In this document: positions 1 through 11,640 of the stretch, piece after piece
Layout of the letters: every line of letters starts with the position of its first letter
Numbering within the stretch: the first letter of the stretch is position 1
Assembly: GCA_021018995.1 (NCBI GenBank)
Contig: CM037590.1
Location: 70,031,597-70,095,596 of the forward strand
Source: Chloranthus sessilifolius
Taxonomy: Eukaryota > Streptophyta > Magnoliopsida > Chloranthales > Chloranthaceae
Direction: 5' to 3'
Length of the DNA: 64,000 bases
Notes under the pieces: model-generated
Database searches by the model: none
The model's input: the letters and a program-made list of their open reading frames with translations, nothing else
What the model was told of the DNA's origin: nothing
Program-made: the position numbers and the translations under genes

Positions 1-482
1 GACTCTTGCAAGGCCACTGTGGAGCTTCAAGCCTGACAGATTGGACAACTCTTCAACAGTAGGAGATAGTTCTCGCTTCCCAAAATGAAATACATGGGCA
101 TTTGCATCCTAAAACGAGATCGCCGCATGAAGTAGGTCCCACCGTGGAGGAACCTCAAGAAAGAAGGAAAGACGGGATAGTCCAAGCCACTCTAGATCGA
201 TGAGCTCGCTCTCATTCAAGCTCCCAAGCTAACTTTTTAGAAAATTGGGCCCCAAGCCCAAAGAAGGGAGTAAATTGGTTCCAGGCCTTGTATGTAAGGA
301 AAGGTTGGAAAGCGGGTCCATGGACCTATAAAGATTTTTCAAGAATATAAAATTCAATGTATGATGATGGACCCACCTTTGGGATAGCAAGGAGAGAAAG
401 AAACAGTAAAAAATATCAGGTCAAAGAGAAAAGAGAAAGAAAATGAGCTCTCTCGGGCTTATAATGGCCCACTGCCCCCAAG
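1..482. other. Intergenic or element interior, no gene seen
   Basis: No ORF or RNA gene is recognisable here. The stretch lies downstream of the 3' end of the antisense PMD pseudogene (963-3384) and may belong to the same retroelement interior. It contains a GA-rich tract near 365-440. Confidence 0.4.
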
Positions 483-488
483 TTGCAC

Positions 489-562
489 CTAGTGCATGTA
501 ATACATGTGCCAGTGCAAATTCCCCCCAAGATTGGCCTGGCACATGTAATACATGCGCCAAA
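489..562. repeat. Two short hairpins around TAATA
   Basis: Two near-perfect palindromes, at 489-513 and 538-562, have arms of the form (G)GCACATG or GTGCATG around a central TAATA and end in TGCGCC or TGTGCC. The same design recurs as pairs at 4250-4321 and 5851-5950. Each pair sits beside a TATA-like sequence or inside an LTR, so these may be promoter-proximal elements of the retroelement family. The role is inferred. Confidence 0.5.
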
Positions 563-962
563 CCAATCTGGCCCTTTTTCATGCAAAAATAAAGTTTTTG
601 AGGGGGAGTTTTTGTCTTTGCTGGACCCCCTAGCCAGCTTACTTGCTATTTCTTGCCCTGATTACTTTGAGAGACATAAAAACTGAAAATGCACCTAACT
701 TACAAATGGTTCTTTGTGTAAAAAAAATCCACACCAAGGCATGCGACCTTAAGGGCCAATTTGCAAGCAATCATCAAACCATCCTGCAAGCAGTCAAATA
801 CAATACAAGGGAAACAATGCATGCATTCAAAAGGGAAAGGGCACTAAGCATTTCCCAAGCAGAAGATCTACCAAAAAGTGTCATAATTATCTGTTACAAA
901 TTGTTTAAATCCCAAAATATCATCCCAAAGTGTTTGAAAATGTTAGAATGCAGAAACTAAGC

Positions 963-3384
963 CTAGTCCTTGTTGGCACCCTTCGATTTCTTTCGCCGAT
1001 GCAAGGAGCTTTGAAAGGTCCACATATCTCTTACTCGGGACCACGCCTGTGAAGGCCGGCTAAGTAGAGAGCATGATTCCTTGTCAAATGCACGCTGTAA
1101 GTCATAGCCAAGGTCACAAATCAGGATCAATTGAAAGACAAAGATGGTAAAGTAGTGAGGAAAACATGTCAGCAGAATACTCATCACCTCCACATCCCGG
1201 AGAGATCAGCGATGTTGCAATAGTACACGGCATGGTCCATGGCCTATTCAAAGTTCTACATTCAAAGGGGAAAGGATGTTAGTTACCCGGCCTACAAACA
1301 AACACCGACATTTCTCAAAAGAGCAGAGGATTGATCATGAAAAGTCTTACCCCCAAAGGAGGAGGAACCCAAACCGCTTAGGTTGAAAGGTGGGCCTGCC
1401 TATCTACGTCAGCGCATAGATCTGAGCGAAAGCCATCTTTAAGGCACCTAAAGGTCCCATGAACCATGACAGGTAAACCACCTAAGGCACCCATACAAGA
1501 GGAGCCTGAAGGACCAACACCGCAAGGACCAGCATCTGAGGGACCTACCCCTGAAGCATCAGCAGTACCCGTCACCGCTCCACCTTCATCATCTGAATCA
1601 TCGACCAATCCAAACTGTAAAAAGATAATGATTTATTCCGTCAGTAGAAATCACAGATCAATTAAGACTGGGGAACCAATCTAGAAGAGAGGGGAGAAAT
1701 ACCTGAGAGTACGGATCGCCGAAGCCAGGAAATCAATGTCAGGGATGAAGCACGAAAGAATAAACCGATATGGCAAAGACTAGTACCACGTCCGATAGTC
1801 TCCAGGCATAAGAAGGGCATGGATGGGGATCCCATTTTGAAGGAAGGCCGCAGTGAGCTCCTCAATACTACCTACGGGATCCATGACATTTGCAGGTGGA
1901 TCCAAAGGTATGGTAAGATAGCCCTGGTACTGGTGAACTACCCGCTCCCCCAGGTAGTAGGCCCTGGCCCATGCCCCACAAAAAGAGATGATGCGACGGT
2001 TGTTGAAAAGGTGAGATGAACCTGCAGCAGCCCAGTCCCAAAAAGGAGAGCCAATGTATGGGTCATATATGACCTGCCCAAGTAAGAAGTGGCCAATCAG
2101 TCAAGAATGCAACATAATAACAAAGGAGAATTTTTGAACTAAAATGAAAAAGAGGAGAAAAGGTCTTACCTGCTCAGGGATCATCAGATCGAATTGGGAC
2201 CTCAGGCCCATCTCCAATTGCTTCATGCCCACATCTCGGCACCAGTGTTTGTTCCAATTGCTTAAAAGGGGGTAAGTATATATCTCGGATTGAGGAAACG
2301 GGCGTCCAGTTTGAAAATGCAGGTACCCCCATGCCTAAAGAGAGCAGTGCATAAAAGATAAGTCAATAGCATACAACAACCATCCACATAAACTGATAAA
2401 AGAAAAAAATTTGGAGATTACCTCTAGGGCCGTCCATAAGCCAACAACGGACTTCTCATTTCCCACAGAGGCTCGGACTAGATTGGACATCAACATAGCA
2501 TAACCAACCCTGTCCCAGTCGTATCTATGGAGGTCGAGCCAATTGTCCATCAAGCTAAGCAGAGCCAAGTTAACCCGTCCGCCACTAGCATTGGTGAAGG
2601 GCGCCTTCCCCAACATTATGAGGAGCGTGATGCGGGCCAATATTATCGCACGCTCTGGCCCAATATAAATTTCCAACTCTGACTGCGCCAGATCTACTAA
2701 CTCATGCAACCCAAAATGGTCAGACAACTAGGTCATCTTGACCTCGGTGCCATGCAGACTTGTGGAGGGGGGATAATCCCCTATCAGTCTAATGATCTCA
2801 TCTCGGCTGGGCACTGCAAGGTTGGCTATTGGAACGCCCCCTATCCTGATCCCTGTAATCATAGCCCAATCCATGGGCGTCAGGGTCATCTTAGCAAAAG
2901 TCCATGTGAAAGGACATAGTCTCCAGACGAAATCTCTCAATCATAGCTCTCAAGTAGGCTGCATCGGCCCACATAGCGGGGCATGATAAGAACTCGCCAA
3001 ACCCAGCCTGCTCAAGCAAAAATTTCATGACCGGTGGGATATACTGATAGAACCGCTGAAAGTCCAACCAGCCCCCTCGGAATACAATGTGGGGCAAGTC
3101 CTACGTCACAAGACAGAAAGATACATCAGGTCATGGAAATAGAGCAAAATCGCACAAGGAGAAAATAACTGAACTTATCCCTATACCTTGCCCGCAATGC
3201 CGAAGTTTGGAATGTGCATATACTGCTGATTGAGGAGACCTGCATGAGCGGCCTCGCCCTGCATTTCGTACCATAAGCCGGCAAGGCGTTCCACTAAAAT
3301 GAATCGTTCTCCCCTGGGACTAAAAGCCACTTCTGGTTCCTCTTCTTGTTCTTCCTCCGGTACATATTCCTCATCGCTGGACAT
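963..3384 (-). pseudogene. Plant mobile domain (PMD, aminotransferase-like) gene, decayed, antisense in a retroelement
   Basis: A multi-exon minus-strand gene. I predict ATG at 3384 (MSSDEEYVPEEE, an acidic N-terminus) and exons about 3384-3187, 3100-2422, 2334-2170, 2073-1703 and from 1614 down, each with GT donor and AG acceptor. The last exon ends near 963 (KSKGANKD). Exon 2 holds the PMD signature: an ERFRLET block, then KMTLTPMDWAMITG, matching the family pattern of verW.peT.TFh...GEmt.TL.Dv..l.Gl. PMD proteins include plant MAIN/MAIL1, which act in gene silencing and genome stability, and the domain is also carried by transposable elements. Damage: a one-base frameshift near 2900, an in-frame TAG at 2728-2730 and another at 1780-1782. 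It is therefore probably non-functional. Position just upstream of a PPT and 3' LTR on the opposite strand suggests an antisense accessory ORF of a Ty3/gypsy element. Exon borders are my prediction. Confidence 0.75.
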
Positions 3385-3464
3385 TCTAGGGCAAATACAA
3401 GTCAACATGTTAGGGCTGATTAGTGATAAAAGAACTATTATGCTACAGATCAAGGGAAGGTAAG

Positions 3465-3810
3465 TATTCTCATCCCTTTCTTTTGCTTTCAAAAATAAAG
3501 TCAAAAACAAAAAAAATCCCTTTCTTTTGCTTTCAAAAACGAAATCAAAAAAAAAAAAATGCCTTTCTTTTACTTTCAAAAACAAAATCAAAAACAAAAA
3601 AATGCCTTTCTTTCGCTTTCAAAAATAAAATTAAAAACAAGAAAATGCCTTTCTTTTACTTTCAAAAATAAAATAAAAAACCAAAAAAATTCCTTTTCTT
3701 ATCTTTATAGAATAAAAAATACAAAAATCCCTTTCTTTATGTACAAAAATAAGACACAAAAATCTCTACTTTCTTTTAAGTTCAAAACTAAACCAAAATA
3801 AAAAACAAAT
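3465..3810. repeat. 43-bp tandem repeat, about six to seven units
   Basis: Units of about 43 bp begin CCTTTCTTTT(A/G)CTTTC near 3475, 3518, 3562, 3605, 3647 and 3691, each followed by an A-rich half with ATAAA or ACAAAATCAAAA. The repeat lies immediately upstream of the PMD start codon at 3384, in its 5' leader or a leader intron. Its period is not a multiple of three, and the ORFs it generates on both strands are repeat artefacts. Confidence 0.75.
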
Positions 3811-4228
3811 CTTTCCCTTTCAATGTGCACAAGTAAAAAGATAAAAAAAACAGATATATGTCCTAATCAAATTCATAAAACAACAAGAAAAGGGCATCAT
3901 TCGAGCAATATCATCAAACTCATCACCAATAGGCATGCTTACAAGAAGAATAAGCCATTTATCATCTAAAAATGCAAGATCATGAGCACATTTGCAAGAA
4001 AAATAAAAAAAAATCAAATCAAATGGGTTTTAAATGGTTACCTTTGAAGAAAAATGGGTCTTTGATCTAGCGTAGAGCGGGAGATTAATCGGCGCAAGAA
4101 AATACCGGCAATGAAACACACTTAGAGGCAATGAAAAGGAACCCTAGGAGGAGGTCTATTTTTCGGGTTTGGAAGAGGGAAGAAGAAAAATTTGAAAGCT
4201 AACCCCTTTTGCCCGAACTCGGGCCTCT

Positions 4229-4321
4229 TTAAAATGCCCCCAGCAAGGCTTGGCGCATGTAATACATGCGCCAAGAGAATTTTAGCCCCTAGTTGGCTTG
4301 GCGCAACTAATACTTGCGCCA
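4229..4321 (-). promoter_or_regulatory. Putative promoter of the antisense PMD gene with paired hairpins
   Basis: Two palindromes, at 4250-4274 (arms TTGGCGCATG / CATGCGCCAA around TAATA) and 4299-4321, lie immediately upstream, in the minus sense, of a weak TATA-like ATTTTAAAG at about 4229-4237. The arrangement repeats at 489-562. The distance to the predicted ATG at 3384 is about 850 bp, so a long or spliced leader is implied. No transcription evidence is available. Confidence 0.35.
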
Positions 4322-4454
4322 GGTCACGTTTTGGCTGGGTTGTGGCCTGGTGTGGGTCACGCACACATAGCCTAGCCCTTTTTTTTATTATTTTGTTTTG
4401 TATCCACAGCAGGTGCACATGCTCCCTAATGTCATATCAACTCTCATTTCACTT

Positions 4455-4622
4455 GCACGGGAAGATATGTTAGAATAAATGGATCAAGATCAATGAGCAT
4501 GCTTAAAGAATCCCGATCATACATAGAAAAAATGGATCAAGAATGAGCACGGGAAGATATGCTAGAATAAATGGATCAAGATCAATGAGCATGCTTAAAG
4601 AATCCCGATCATACATAGAAAA
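4455..4622. repeat. 94-bp direct duplication
   Basis: The block starting CACGGGAAGATATG at about 4455 is repeated from 4549, with matching ATGAGCATGCTTAAAG and CCCGATCATACATAG segments. It is followed to about 4750 by short AATCACATAAAATGATA repeats. No coding potential. Confidence 0.75.
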
Positions 4623-5337
4623 ATCCAAAAAAATCCAAAAAAAATCACATAAAATGATAGCTTAAAAATCTAAAAAATCACATAAAATGATAACATCGAA
4701 AATTCAAAAAATCACATAAAATGATAACATAAAAAGTTAAAAATTTCTCACAGAAAATAACAAAAAATATGTGTCTTGAAAAGGCTGCACGTACTCCTAA
4801 AAAGTATTGCGACATCTATTCGCTCCGCTCGGGTAGTCGTGCTAATAAACTTCAGGATCAATGGGTTCGCCCAAAGACCTCGAACCTCACTTCAAGCAGG
4901 GGCACCTGCGACCAGTCAAATGGGGCAATCAATGCCTTGTAGGATTGGACACAAACTGTGAAACCTTGCGTATTTTCGCTTTGCATCTATCTTTAAGTGT
5001 GGGTCGATCACCCCTCTTACTTACGAAGCTGCTACATTTAGAATGAGTCTCGAACTTCAATCACCTTCAAATCATCTCGAGAAGCAGATATTTTTCTTGA
5101 CTAACGGGCTTTCGCAACTCGAGAAGCGGACATTTTTCCTAGTTAGTAGACTTTCTCAACTCGTTCCACCTCGGTTATGTCCAGTAATGTCGCTAAGCGC
5201 TTGGGCTTTTTTTTTCTCACCATGTTACCCATCTGATATTTGAAGTTCATTCTAAATGCAGCAGACCCATCAGTAGTTGCCTTAGGCCTCTTCGGATCTC
5301 TCTTTTCTTTGGCATTCGATCATTCATGATTGGATAC

Positions 5338-5351
5338 TAAAGAGGGGCATC
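5338..5351 (+). other. Polypurine tract of a Ty3/gypsy element
   Basis: TAAAGAGGGGCATC sits directly before TGTAGACAC, the start of an LTR at 5352. The same AGGGGCATC-TGTAGACAC junction occurs in inverted orientation at 42047/42048, with variants at 33292 and 58062. This sets the orientation of the left element as plus, with the PMD gene antisense to it. Confidence 0.7.
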
Positions 5352-6303
5352 TGTAGACACTCAAATTTGGCCTAAGGCCTGATCGAAACACATTTCGCGA
5401 GAGGCGCGCATTCGAGCTTTTGATGGCATGTATGAAACCCTTAGGAACCTTCCTGAAACCTTAGGAGCCATCCTAAACCCTTAGGAACCTTCTCAAAACC
5501 TTAGAAACCCATCCCGACCCTTAGAAACCCATCCTGACCCTTAGAAACCATTCCGAACCTAAACCTAGCTTTCCCGAGCAATAGATAAAGAGTGATGCAC
5601 TGAGACTATCTAGGAGCTTCTACTATAATCGAATCATATACCGTTGAAAAGTAGAAGTCTCTAGCTTTTCAACGAGCCAAGAATCAGCCCAATCGGAGTT
5701 GTACATCAAAAGTTAAGATGATTTAAAGTTTAAGCATGAAAATAGGGCATTTCGAAACCTCGCGAGGACTCTACTGAACCTCGTGAAGACTCCATTGAAC
5801 CACATGAGAACCTCGCGAAGTGCACAAAACCACACGAAAACCACACAATATGTGGTGCAACTAATAATTGTGCCACATACATGTGGGTCCCCTCGCGGGG
5901 CTTGAACTTCCAGGAGCTGACTTTGCCTGGCGCATCTAATAGATGCACCAAGCTTAGCTACAGTGGTCATGGGTTTTTGGCTCAAAAATTACTTTTAGGG
6001 TTTGACTTGTTAACAATCTCAAAGTGTGTGGTGGGTTTCATTAGGACTGTTGCACCCCTCCTTACCCTATTTGCAACCCTAAAGTTATTTGAAACTCTAA
6101 CCTATCATCCACCATTAAAGCAAACCTTCACACTTTTCCAAGCTCCAAAATCTCTAGGAAACCTTAGATAGCTAGATTACCTAATTCCTAACGTAGTTTA
6201 GCTTCTAAACACCTTCCTAACCTCTCCTTTCCCTATAAATAGAGAGGTACCCCCCCCCCCCTTTAGAGAGGCTTGAAAATTTTCTCAAAATAGAGATTAA
6301 GAA

Positions 6304-6347
<44 letters not shown>

Positions 6348-6960
6348 GTGCACTTTTTCATACAAATTTCAGAATTCATAAACATTCTTCCAAGCCTTAT
6401 CTTTCATCTAAAACCTCTAGGTTAGGTGTTTGCTACCCCCTAGACTTCCCTCTCTACCTCTTAGCTATCCATCCTAGGAGTTAGAACTCTATTTCAAACT
6501 ATTCAAGCCATCAAAAGCTCACTAAAGCAAGCCTACGCAAGGCTCCACAGCGGTGCAACAAGGGCCCGAGAGCTCCAGCTCTCCCCTCTATTCCTCTACG
6601 TTCTCGGTTCTTCCTCCATCCTCTCATTTGTGTCGTTACGCCGTCGAATTTTCGGTAGGAACAGAGGAGCACAAATAGGATTTTAATACCCCTTGAGCAA
6701 GAGGACTTTTATGCTTATTTTATTTTATTTTTATTTTGGCCATAAGTAGAGACCACATTAAGCAGGTTGATTGGGTGCCTAACACCTTCCCGATCGATAA
6801 CCGACGCCTCTACCCAAGAGCCTTTGGCGTAGTCCAGATTTAGGGTCAATTTTTGGCACCTCAGTGTTATTTAAATTTGATTTGAGTTTCTCGGGACACT
6901 GAAAGCTCCCGGTGGCGACTCTATATTTTTAAGAGTGCATATCGTCGCGACGGTTTTGAT
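5352..6960 (+). mobile_element. 3' LTR of a plus-strand Ty3/gypsy (Tat/Ogre-like) element
   Basis: Begins TGTAGACACTC right after a PPT. Inside are paired TAATA-centred hairpins (5851-5877, 5928-5950), a TATA box CTATAAATAG at 6233-6242, and a (CT)n run at about 6307-6341 in the presumed leader. It ends in a region with GGTGGCGACTC near 6912 and CATATCGTCGCGACGG near 6945, wording I recognise from the ends of Ogre-like LTRs. The 3' boundary is approximate. No coding region follows it, so the element is present as its 3' end only. Confidence 0.6.
6233..6242 (+). promoter_or_regulatory. TATA box of the LTR promoter
   Basis: CTATAAATAG, about 280 bp downstream of the second TAATA-centred hairpin. 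A C-rich run and a (CT)n tract follow. This is a typical plant LTR core promoter. Confidence 0.55.
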
Positions 6961-8050
6961 AAAAATCCACGGTTGCACACGATCAAGCCCCATTCTCAAT
7001 CGGTCAAAGTTGGGATTTTTTGCAGATTTTCAGGCGCGACAGATTGGAATTCTTGCTGATTTTCAGGCACAAACAACTGAATTTCTTCCTAAAATCAAGG
7101 CTCCAAGATCTTCTACCTTCCTAGTTTAGATAAGATCTTCTACCTTCCTAATAGAAATTGATGTTCTAGGTCCTTATAAATCTATAAATATGGACCTCAG
7201 GTTGGGAATAAAAGGAGTTTTCAGCCGTATAGCTTCAGCCGTAGGGATTTTTGGTCATAGATTTTAGGTTTAGATTTCAGATCTATGAGAGTTTGTGAGA
7301 TTGAGAGTTTGTAATAATCGTTCTATGATCGATTCAGCGATGAAGAAGATCATAGCAACAATGGGCGGCTAAAACATCCTGAAGCTTGGGATCTCTTGTA
7401 CGATCAAAGATAAGTGAATAATTTAATTCTTGTTTCTCTTTTATTTTGTTTCCGATTTTAATGGTTCGATTGCATGCTCGAGGTTCCGACTAGATCGAGA
7501 ATGAGATGGTAGCATTGTAATTCTATTTAGAATAATCTTAGTGGCCTTTAGGGATTGGGTTTAGCCTAGATAGGATATTCACTGATGGACTAGGCCTTGT
7601 AGGGTAGTATTTGTTGGTTACATGCAATGATGCTTAACGGTTAGGTTATCTAACTCACGATTAGATCTCTCTAAGCCATAAGAGACACAACTGAGCTTGT
7701 AGCCAGGAGCTGGGGTACTTGGGATTCAAATAAGAAAAAATAGGGTTTTATTATTTATGAATCTGAGATCCAAGAGAGATCCCATTTCTTGTCTCTCAAT
7801 ATTTTCCAGATTTGTTTTCTTTGCTAGAATAATTAGAATATTACTCTTATAAAACCCCCTTTCTAATTAAGACTTTAGTTTAAAATAAACGACTAGTCCC
7901 TATGGTTCGGCACCCTTGTACTTGCTCAAGAACATTTGAACTTGTGCACTTGCAAGGTTTTGAAATAAAACGATCATCAATTTATTGGTTAATCTCTGTA
8001 AATATTTCTTTCAATGTTAATAGAAAATTTCTTTACTGCATTATTTTCTT
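6961..8050. other. LTR-like non-coding stretch, unclassified
   Basis: No gene. A TATA-like CTTATAAATCTATAAATATG occurs at about 7173-7192, with a long leader-like stretch after it. Near 7890-7960 is an AGTCCCTATGGTTCGGCACCC block of a type common in plant LTR or untranslated regions. I take this as a decayed LTR of another family, but saw no clear ends or target duplication. Confidence 0.3.
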
Positions 8051-8401
8051 ATGCCCGGTGTACTCGACATTTTGATAAATTTTGGGGTATCCCCTTGTTT
8101 GTGTTTGTTCTGAGTAATACAAATGTAGCTTCATTGTCAATGAAGCAACAGCGCCCTGAATATTAGGGCCAACACTTCGACCAAGAGGCATGACTATTAG
8201 GGCTAGCTGAGGCGCTGCCGCTTCTAACGACGCTCCAAGTTTCAAGCGACGAAGCTTTGATTTAGAAGTGATTTCATAGTGATGACGCTTCGATTTGGAA
8301 GCAATGACGCTTCTATTTGGAAGTGACGACGCGTCTTATTTAAGGATTTGTTACGGTCGACACGAAATCAAACGAAAATAAAACCTAGGAAAAATCTACA
8401 G

Positions 8402-8822
8402 GAGTACCTTTAAATCCACCCACCAAATCTTTGAGTTCACCCACGCTGAAACACATTGAGTTCACCCACGCTAAAACACATTGATTATATTGAATCGGAC
8501 GATGGAAATTGTTTATCGTCCCAATCATTCACACGATGGATCTTGAGAATATGATTGTACCATCAGACGATCAATTTTTTATTTCATGTGGTACACACCC
8601 AAAAAAATTAATTTGGAGCATACACGTGATGTTAAGGTCAAGTTTCTGAGATGTGTGCCACGAGAAATAAAACACTACCCGTCTAATGGTAGGCCCATGA
8701 TCTCAAGATCCATCGTGTGAAAGATTGGGAGGATAAACGATCTCCATCATCTGATTCTACCAAGTCAATGTGTTTCAACGTGGGTGAACTCAGAGATTTG
8801 GTGGGTGGATTTAAAGGTACTC
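8402..8822. mobile_element. Foldback MITE, Mutator-like, 421 bp
   Basis: The two halves are imperfect inverted repeats over nearly the whole length, with outer arms GAGTACCTTTAAATCCACCC and its complement. The left arm has a small internal duplication of TTCACCCACGCT. Flanks are AATCTACAG (8393-8401) and AATCTATAG (8823-8831), a 9-bp target duplication with one mismatch. Long terminal inverted repeats, a 9-bp duplication and no ORF fit a non-autonomous Mutator-like element. It would depend on a transposase encoded elsewhere. Confidence 0.8.
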
Positions 8823-9549
8823 AATCTATAGGGAGACATAAATGGCATTTTTATTGGGATACGAACCGCCACTTCGCACAGAAAGTTTCTATGTGTCATA
8901 TCGTAAAAAATAGGTACTACGTGTTAATACTTTGATGATGATGATAAATGAAGGTCGGTTGTCGCTTCGCACTGAAAAGGTGCTATGTGTCATATCGCAC
9001 AAAAAAGGTGCTAAAAGACGTTTATATTGGTATACGAAAGTTGTTGTAATAAATAATGTTGGAAAAACACACTCCATAATTTCAAACTCCTCGAAATTCG
9101 TAATAAACGAAGCATCGCCTAAATTAAAGTGTTGTCGCTTCAATTTAGAAGCGATGACGCTTCAATTAATAAGCGTTAACGCGTCATTTTAAAAGCGATG
9201 ACGGTTCGGCTTAAGCGCATTGATGCTTCAATTTTGAAGCATTGACGCTTTAATAAATGTCTTATTCAAGTGCTGATGCTTATAACAATAAGTCCCATGG
9301 GTAAAATCAAACATCGGCGCGCTTCTAATCATAATTCAAGAGGAGTTCGTGGAATAGTTATGCCGATGCAATAAATATGAAGCATCATCAATTTATGAAA
9401 TGCCTTTGGTGGCAGTGCACCATGATGACTACAACAGTCTATTTAATAAAATTACATGACAAATTAGTATTTAAAGGGCATCATAGCACCCAAATTTTTT
9501 TATCTTCTATTGCTCTTTGGATTAAAAGTTTCATCTTCTTCAGCCCAGA

Positions 9550-10120
9550 CCAAATTGCACACAAGCGTTTTATCAGCTCCTACGATTGTTCGGATATCGA
9601 CATCCCCGACGACAATGAGCTGCTTGTCATCCCTGATAATGAGCATGTGGTTCCCCCTCCCAAGTTATCGTCATTCCAGACAGTGACGACCTTCCTGTTA
9701 TGCTGGTGGTGGTGGGAGACCCAGAACCCCTTCTTCTCTCGGCTTCGGAGCCGGTGCTTCTTCTCTGGGCTCTTCAGCTGGTTCTTCTTCTTTCGCCTCC
9801 ACTTCTTCCTCTTCCACCCCAGCTACAACCACCTTCACCGTCTCCAATTCAACTTTCACATCCACCCCGCCAGCAGAACAAACTCCCCACATCCACCTAC
9901 AACTTTACCTCCACCGCTACCTCGTCCACATTCGCCTCCTCCACCACCGCATGCGCCACCACCTCAACCACCCGTGACCCATCCCCTGACACCAACTCTA
10001 ACATTTCCATAAAATGTGGCATCCTCCCTCAACCAACCACTGCCTTCACCATATCCCCTTCGTTGCTCCTCCCTTCATTCTCTTTCCTTCTTTCGAGGCG
10101 GAAGAAGGAAAGAAAATGAA
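9550..10120 (+). other. Proline/serine-rich ORF-bearing stretch, unassigned
   Basis: Two overlapping plus frames stay open here (to 10012 and to 10119), giving acidic DIPDDNELLVIPDNE-like and then Pro- or Ser/Thr-rich peptide. Openness may just follow from the CCACC/CTTC-rich composition. I recognise no domain, and no start, intron or promoter evidence supports a gene. It could be the relic of a proline-rich protein or of a retroelement ORF. Confidence 0.2.
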
Positions 10121-10304
10121 GGAAGGAGGAGAGACGAAGCGGTCTGAATCAAGGTCCACTAGATCGACCAATGCATAAGAACCATGTTCAATTTTATCAG
10201 ACCCATTTACGATAAGGAAAGATGGTGTATAGAAAGACAGTGTAAAGAAAGACTATAATTAATAATAAGAGTCATCACAGAAATGGTAAGCAATGTCGAT
10301 TCAA

Positions 10305-11380
10305 CTAAGAAGCGATGGCGCTTCAACTAATTTACAATGACGCTTCAACTGAGATGCGATGACGCATCGACAACAATACCCATTTACAGTAATGAAAGAT
10401 GATGTACAGAGAGAGTGTAAAGAAAGACGATGTAAAGAAATAATTTTGATTTATGAATGAAATCTTTTGTATCCTGATTAGTAAATCTTTGTACTTCATA
10501 AGTAGCTCTGAGTGATAAAAATGAAGCTCCATGAGTATATGAAAATGTCAATCCGCATGAGTGCGTTCATGAAAAGTTAGCATTGTCAATGGTTCCAGGT
10601 TGAGTCGCAGGCGCTTCACTCACTTGGGATCCAATAGGCACACGAGATTAAAAAGAAGCGTCAATGCCGACGCTTCGATGACGAAGCTCCAAAGCTTCAA
10701 AAACTTAGCGTTGTCGCTTCCTTCACGTTGCATCGTCACTTCTCGTATGAGGTATCATCACTTCTGAATGATGGTCAAGAAACATAGTGTATAGAAAGAC
10801 AGTGTAAAGAATGACAGTGTAAATGGGAAGTGACATCATAGAAATGAGAAGTGACGTTGCATCAACTGAGAAGCGATGGTGCTTCAACTAAGAAGCGATG
10901 TCGCTTCATTTCAGAAGCAATGATGCTTCAATAACAAGACCCATTTATGATAAAAAAAAAAAAAGATGGTGTAAAACAGTGTAAAAAAAGATGATGTACA
11001 TAAAGATAGTGTAAAGAAAGGCGATGTAAAGAAATAGTTTTGATTTATGAATGAAATCTCTATATCCTTATTAGTAAATTTTTTTTCTTCATAAATAGCT
11101 CTAAGTAATAAAAATGAAGCTCCATGAGTGAATGAAAATGTCAATTCACAGGAGTGTGTTCACGAAAAATTAACATTGTCAATGATTCTTGGTTGAGTCG
11201 CAAGCGCTTCACTCACCTGGGATCCCATAGGCGCACGGGATTAAAAAGAAGTGCAAGCATCGACGATTCAATGACGAAACTCCAACGCTTTAAAAACATA
11301 CCGTCGTCGATTCCTTCACAATGCGTCGTGGCTTCTCGTATGAGGCGTCGTCGCCTCTGAATGATGGTCACGAAACATAG
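10305..11380. repeat. Tandem duplication, about 565-595 bp period
   Basis: GAAGCGATGGCGCTTCAACTA at about 10305 recurs at about 10872. ACCCATTTA(C/T) near 10379 recurs near 10943, and GCGCTTCACTCAC near 10608 recurs near 11203. Each half contains AAAGATGATGTA and GTGTAAAGAAAG runs and an AT-rich stretch near TTTTGATTTATGAATG. The halves differ by many substitutions and small indels, so the duplication is old. Confidence 0.75.
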
Positions 11381-11640
11381 AAATCAATCCTTAAATCATC
11401 GAGAATGAACGTATAAAAAAAATAAATTCAACACATGAACAGATTATGATAGGCTAACCACATGATAACAAATAGAACTTTGGTCAAATAGGCATAGATG
11501 CACTTAATCGAAGCTTCAACGCATCGAAAAAGAAGCGCCAACTATTCGACGAGATGTGCCCACGCTTCAAATACGAAGCGATGACACTTCGAATGTGAAG
11601 TGTTTGCACTTCCTAGGCCAAGCGATTATGTTTTTCATGA

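Larger units (their letters stand above)
8140..11640. repeat. Field of GACGCTTC / GAAGCG palindromic motifs
   Basis: The octamer GACGCTTC, its complement GAAGCGTC and close variants recur many times, often paired as GAAGCGATGACGCTTC-like palindromes. Dense clusters are near 8200-8345, 9135-9245, 10300-10375, 10610-10745, 10860-10930, 11200-11350 and 11510-11615. There is no fixed period. The field carries a MITE (8402-8822) and a tandem duplication. No function assigned. Confidence 0.6.

Noticed and set aside
3423..3801. Lys/Phe-rich ORFs on both strands at 3.2-3.8 kb
   Set aside because: They come from the 43-bp A/T-rich tandem repeat. Only the segment from 3384 downward on minus belongs to the PMD reading frame.
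9377..10012. 211-aa plus ORF with Pro-rich end as a host gene
   Set aside because: Two overlapping frames are equally open in CCACC/CTTC-rich DNA, with no domain, introns or promoter. Kept only as an unassigned stretch.
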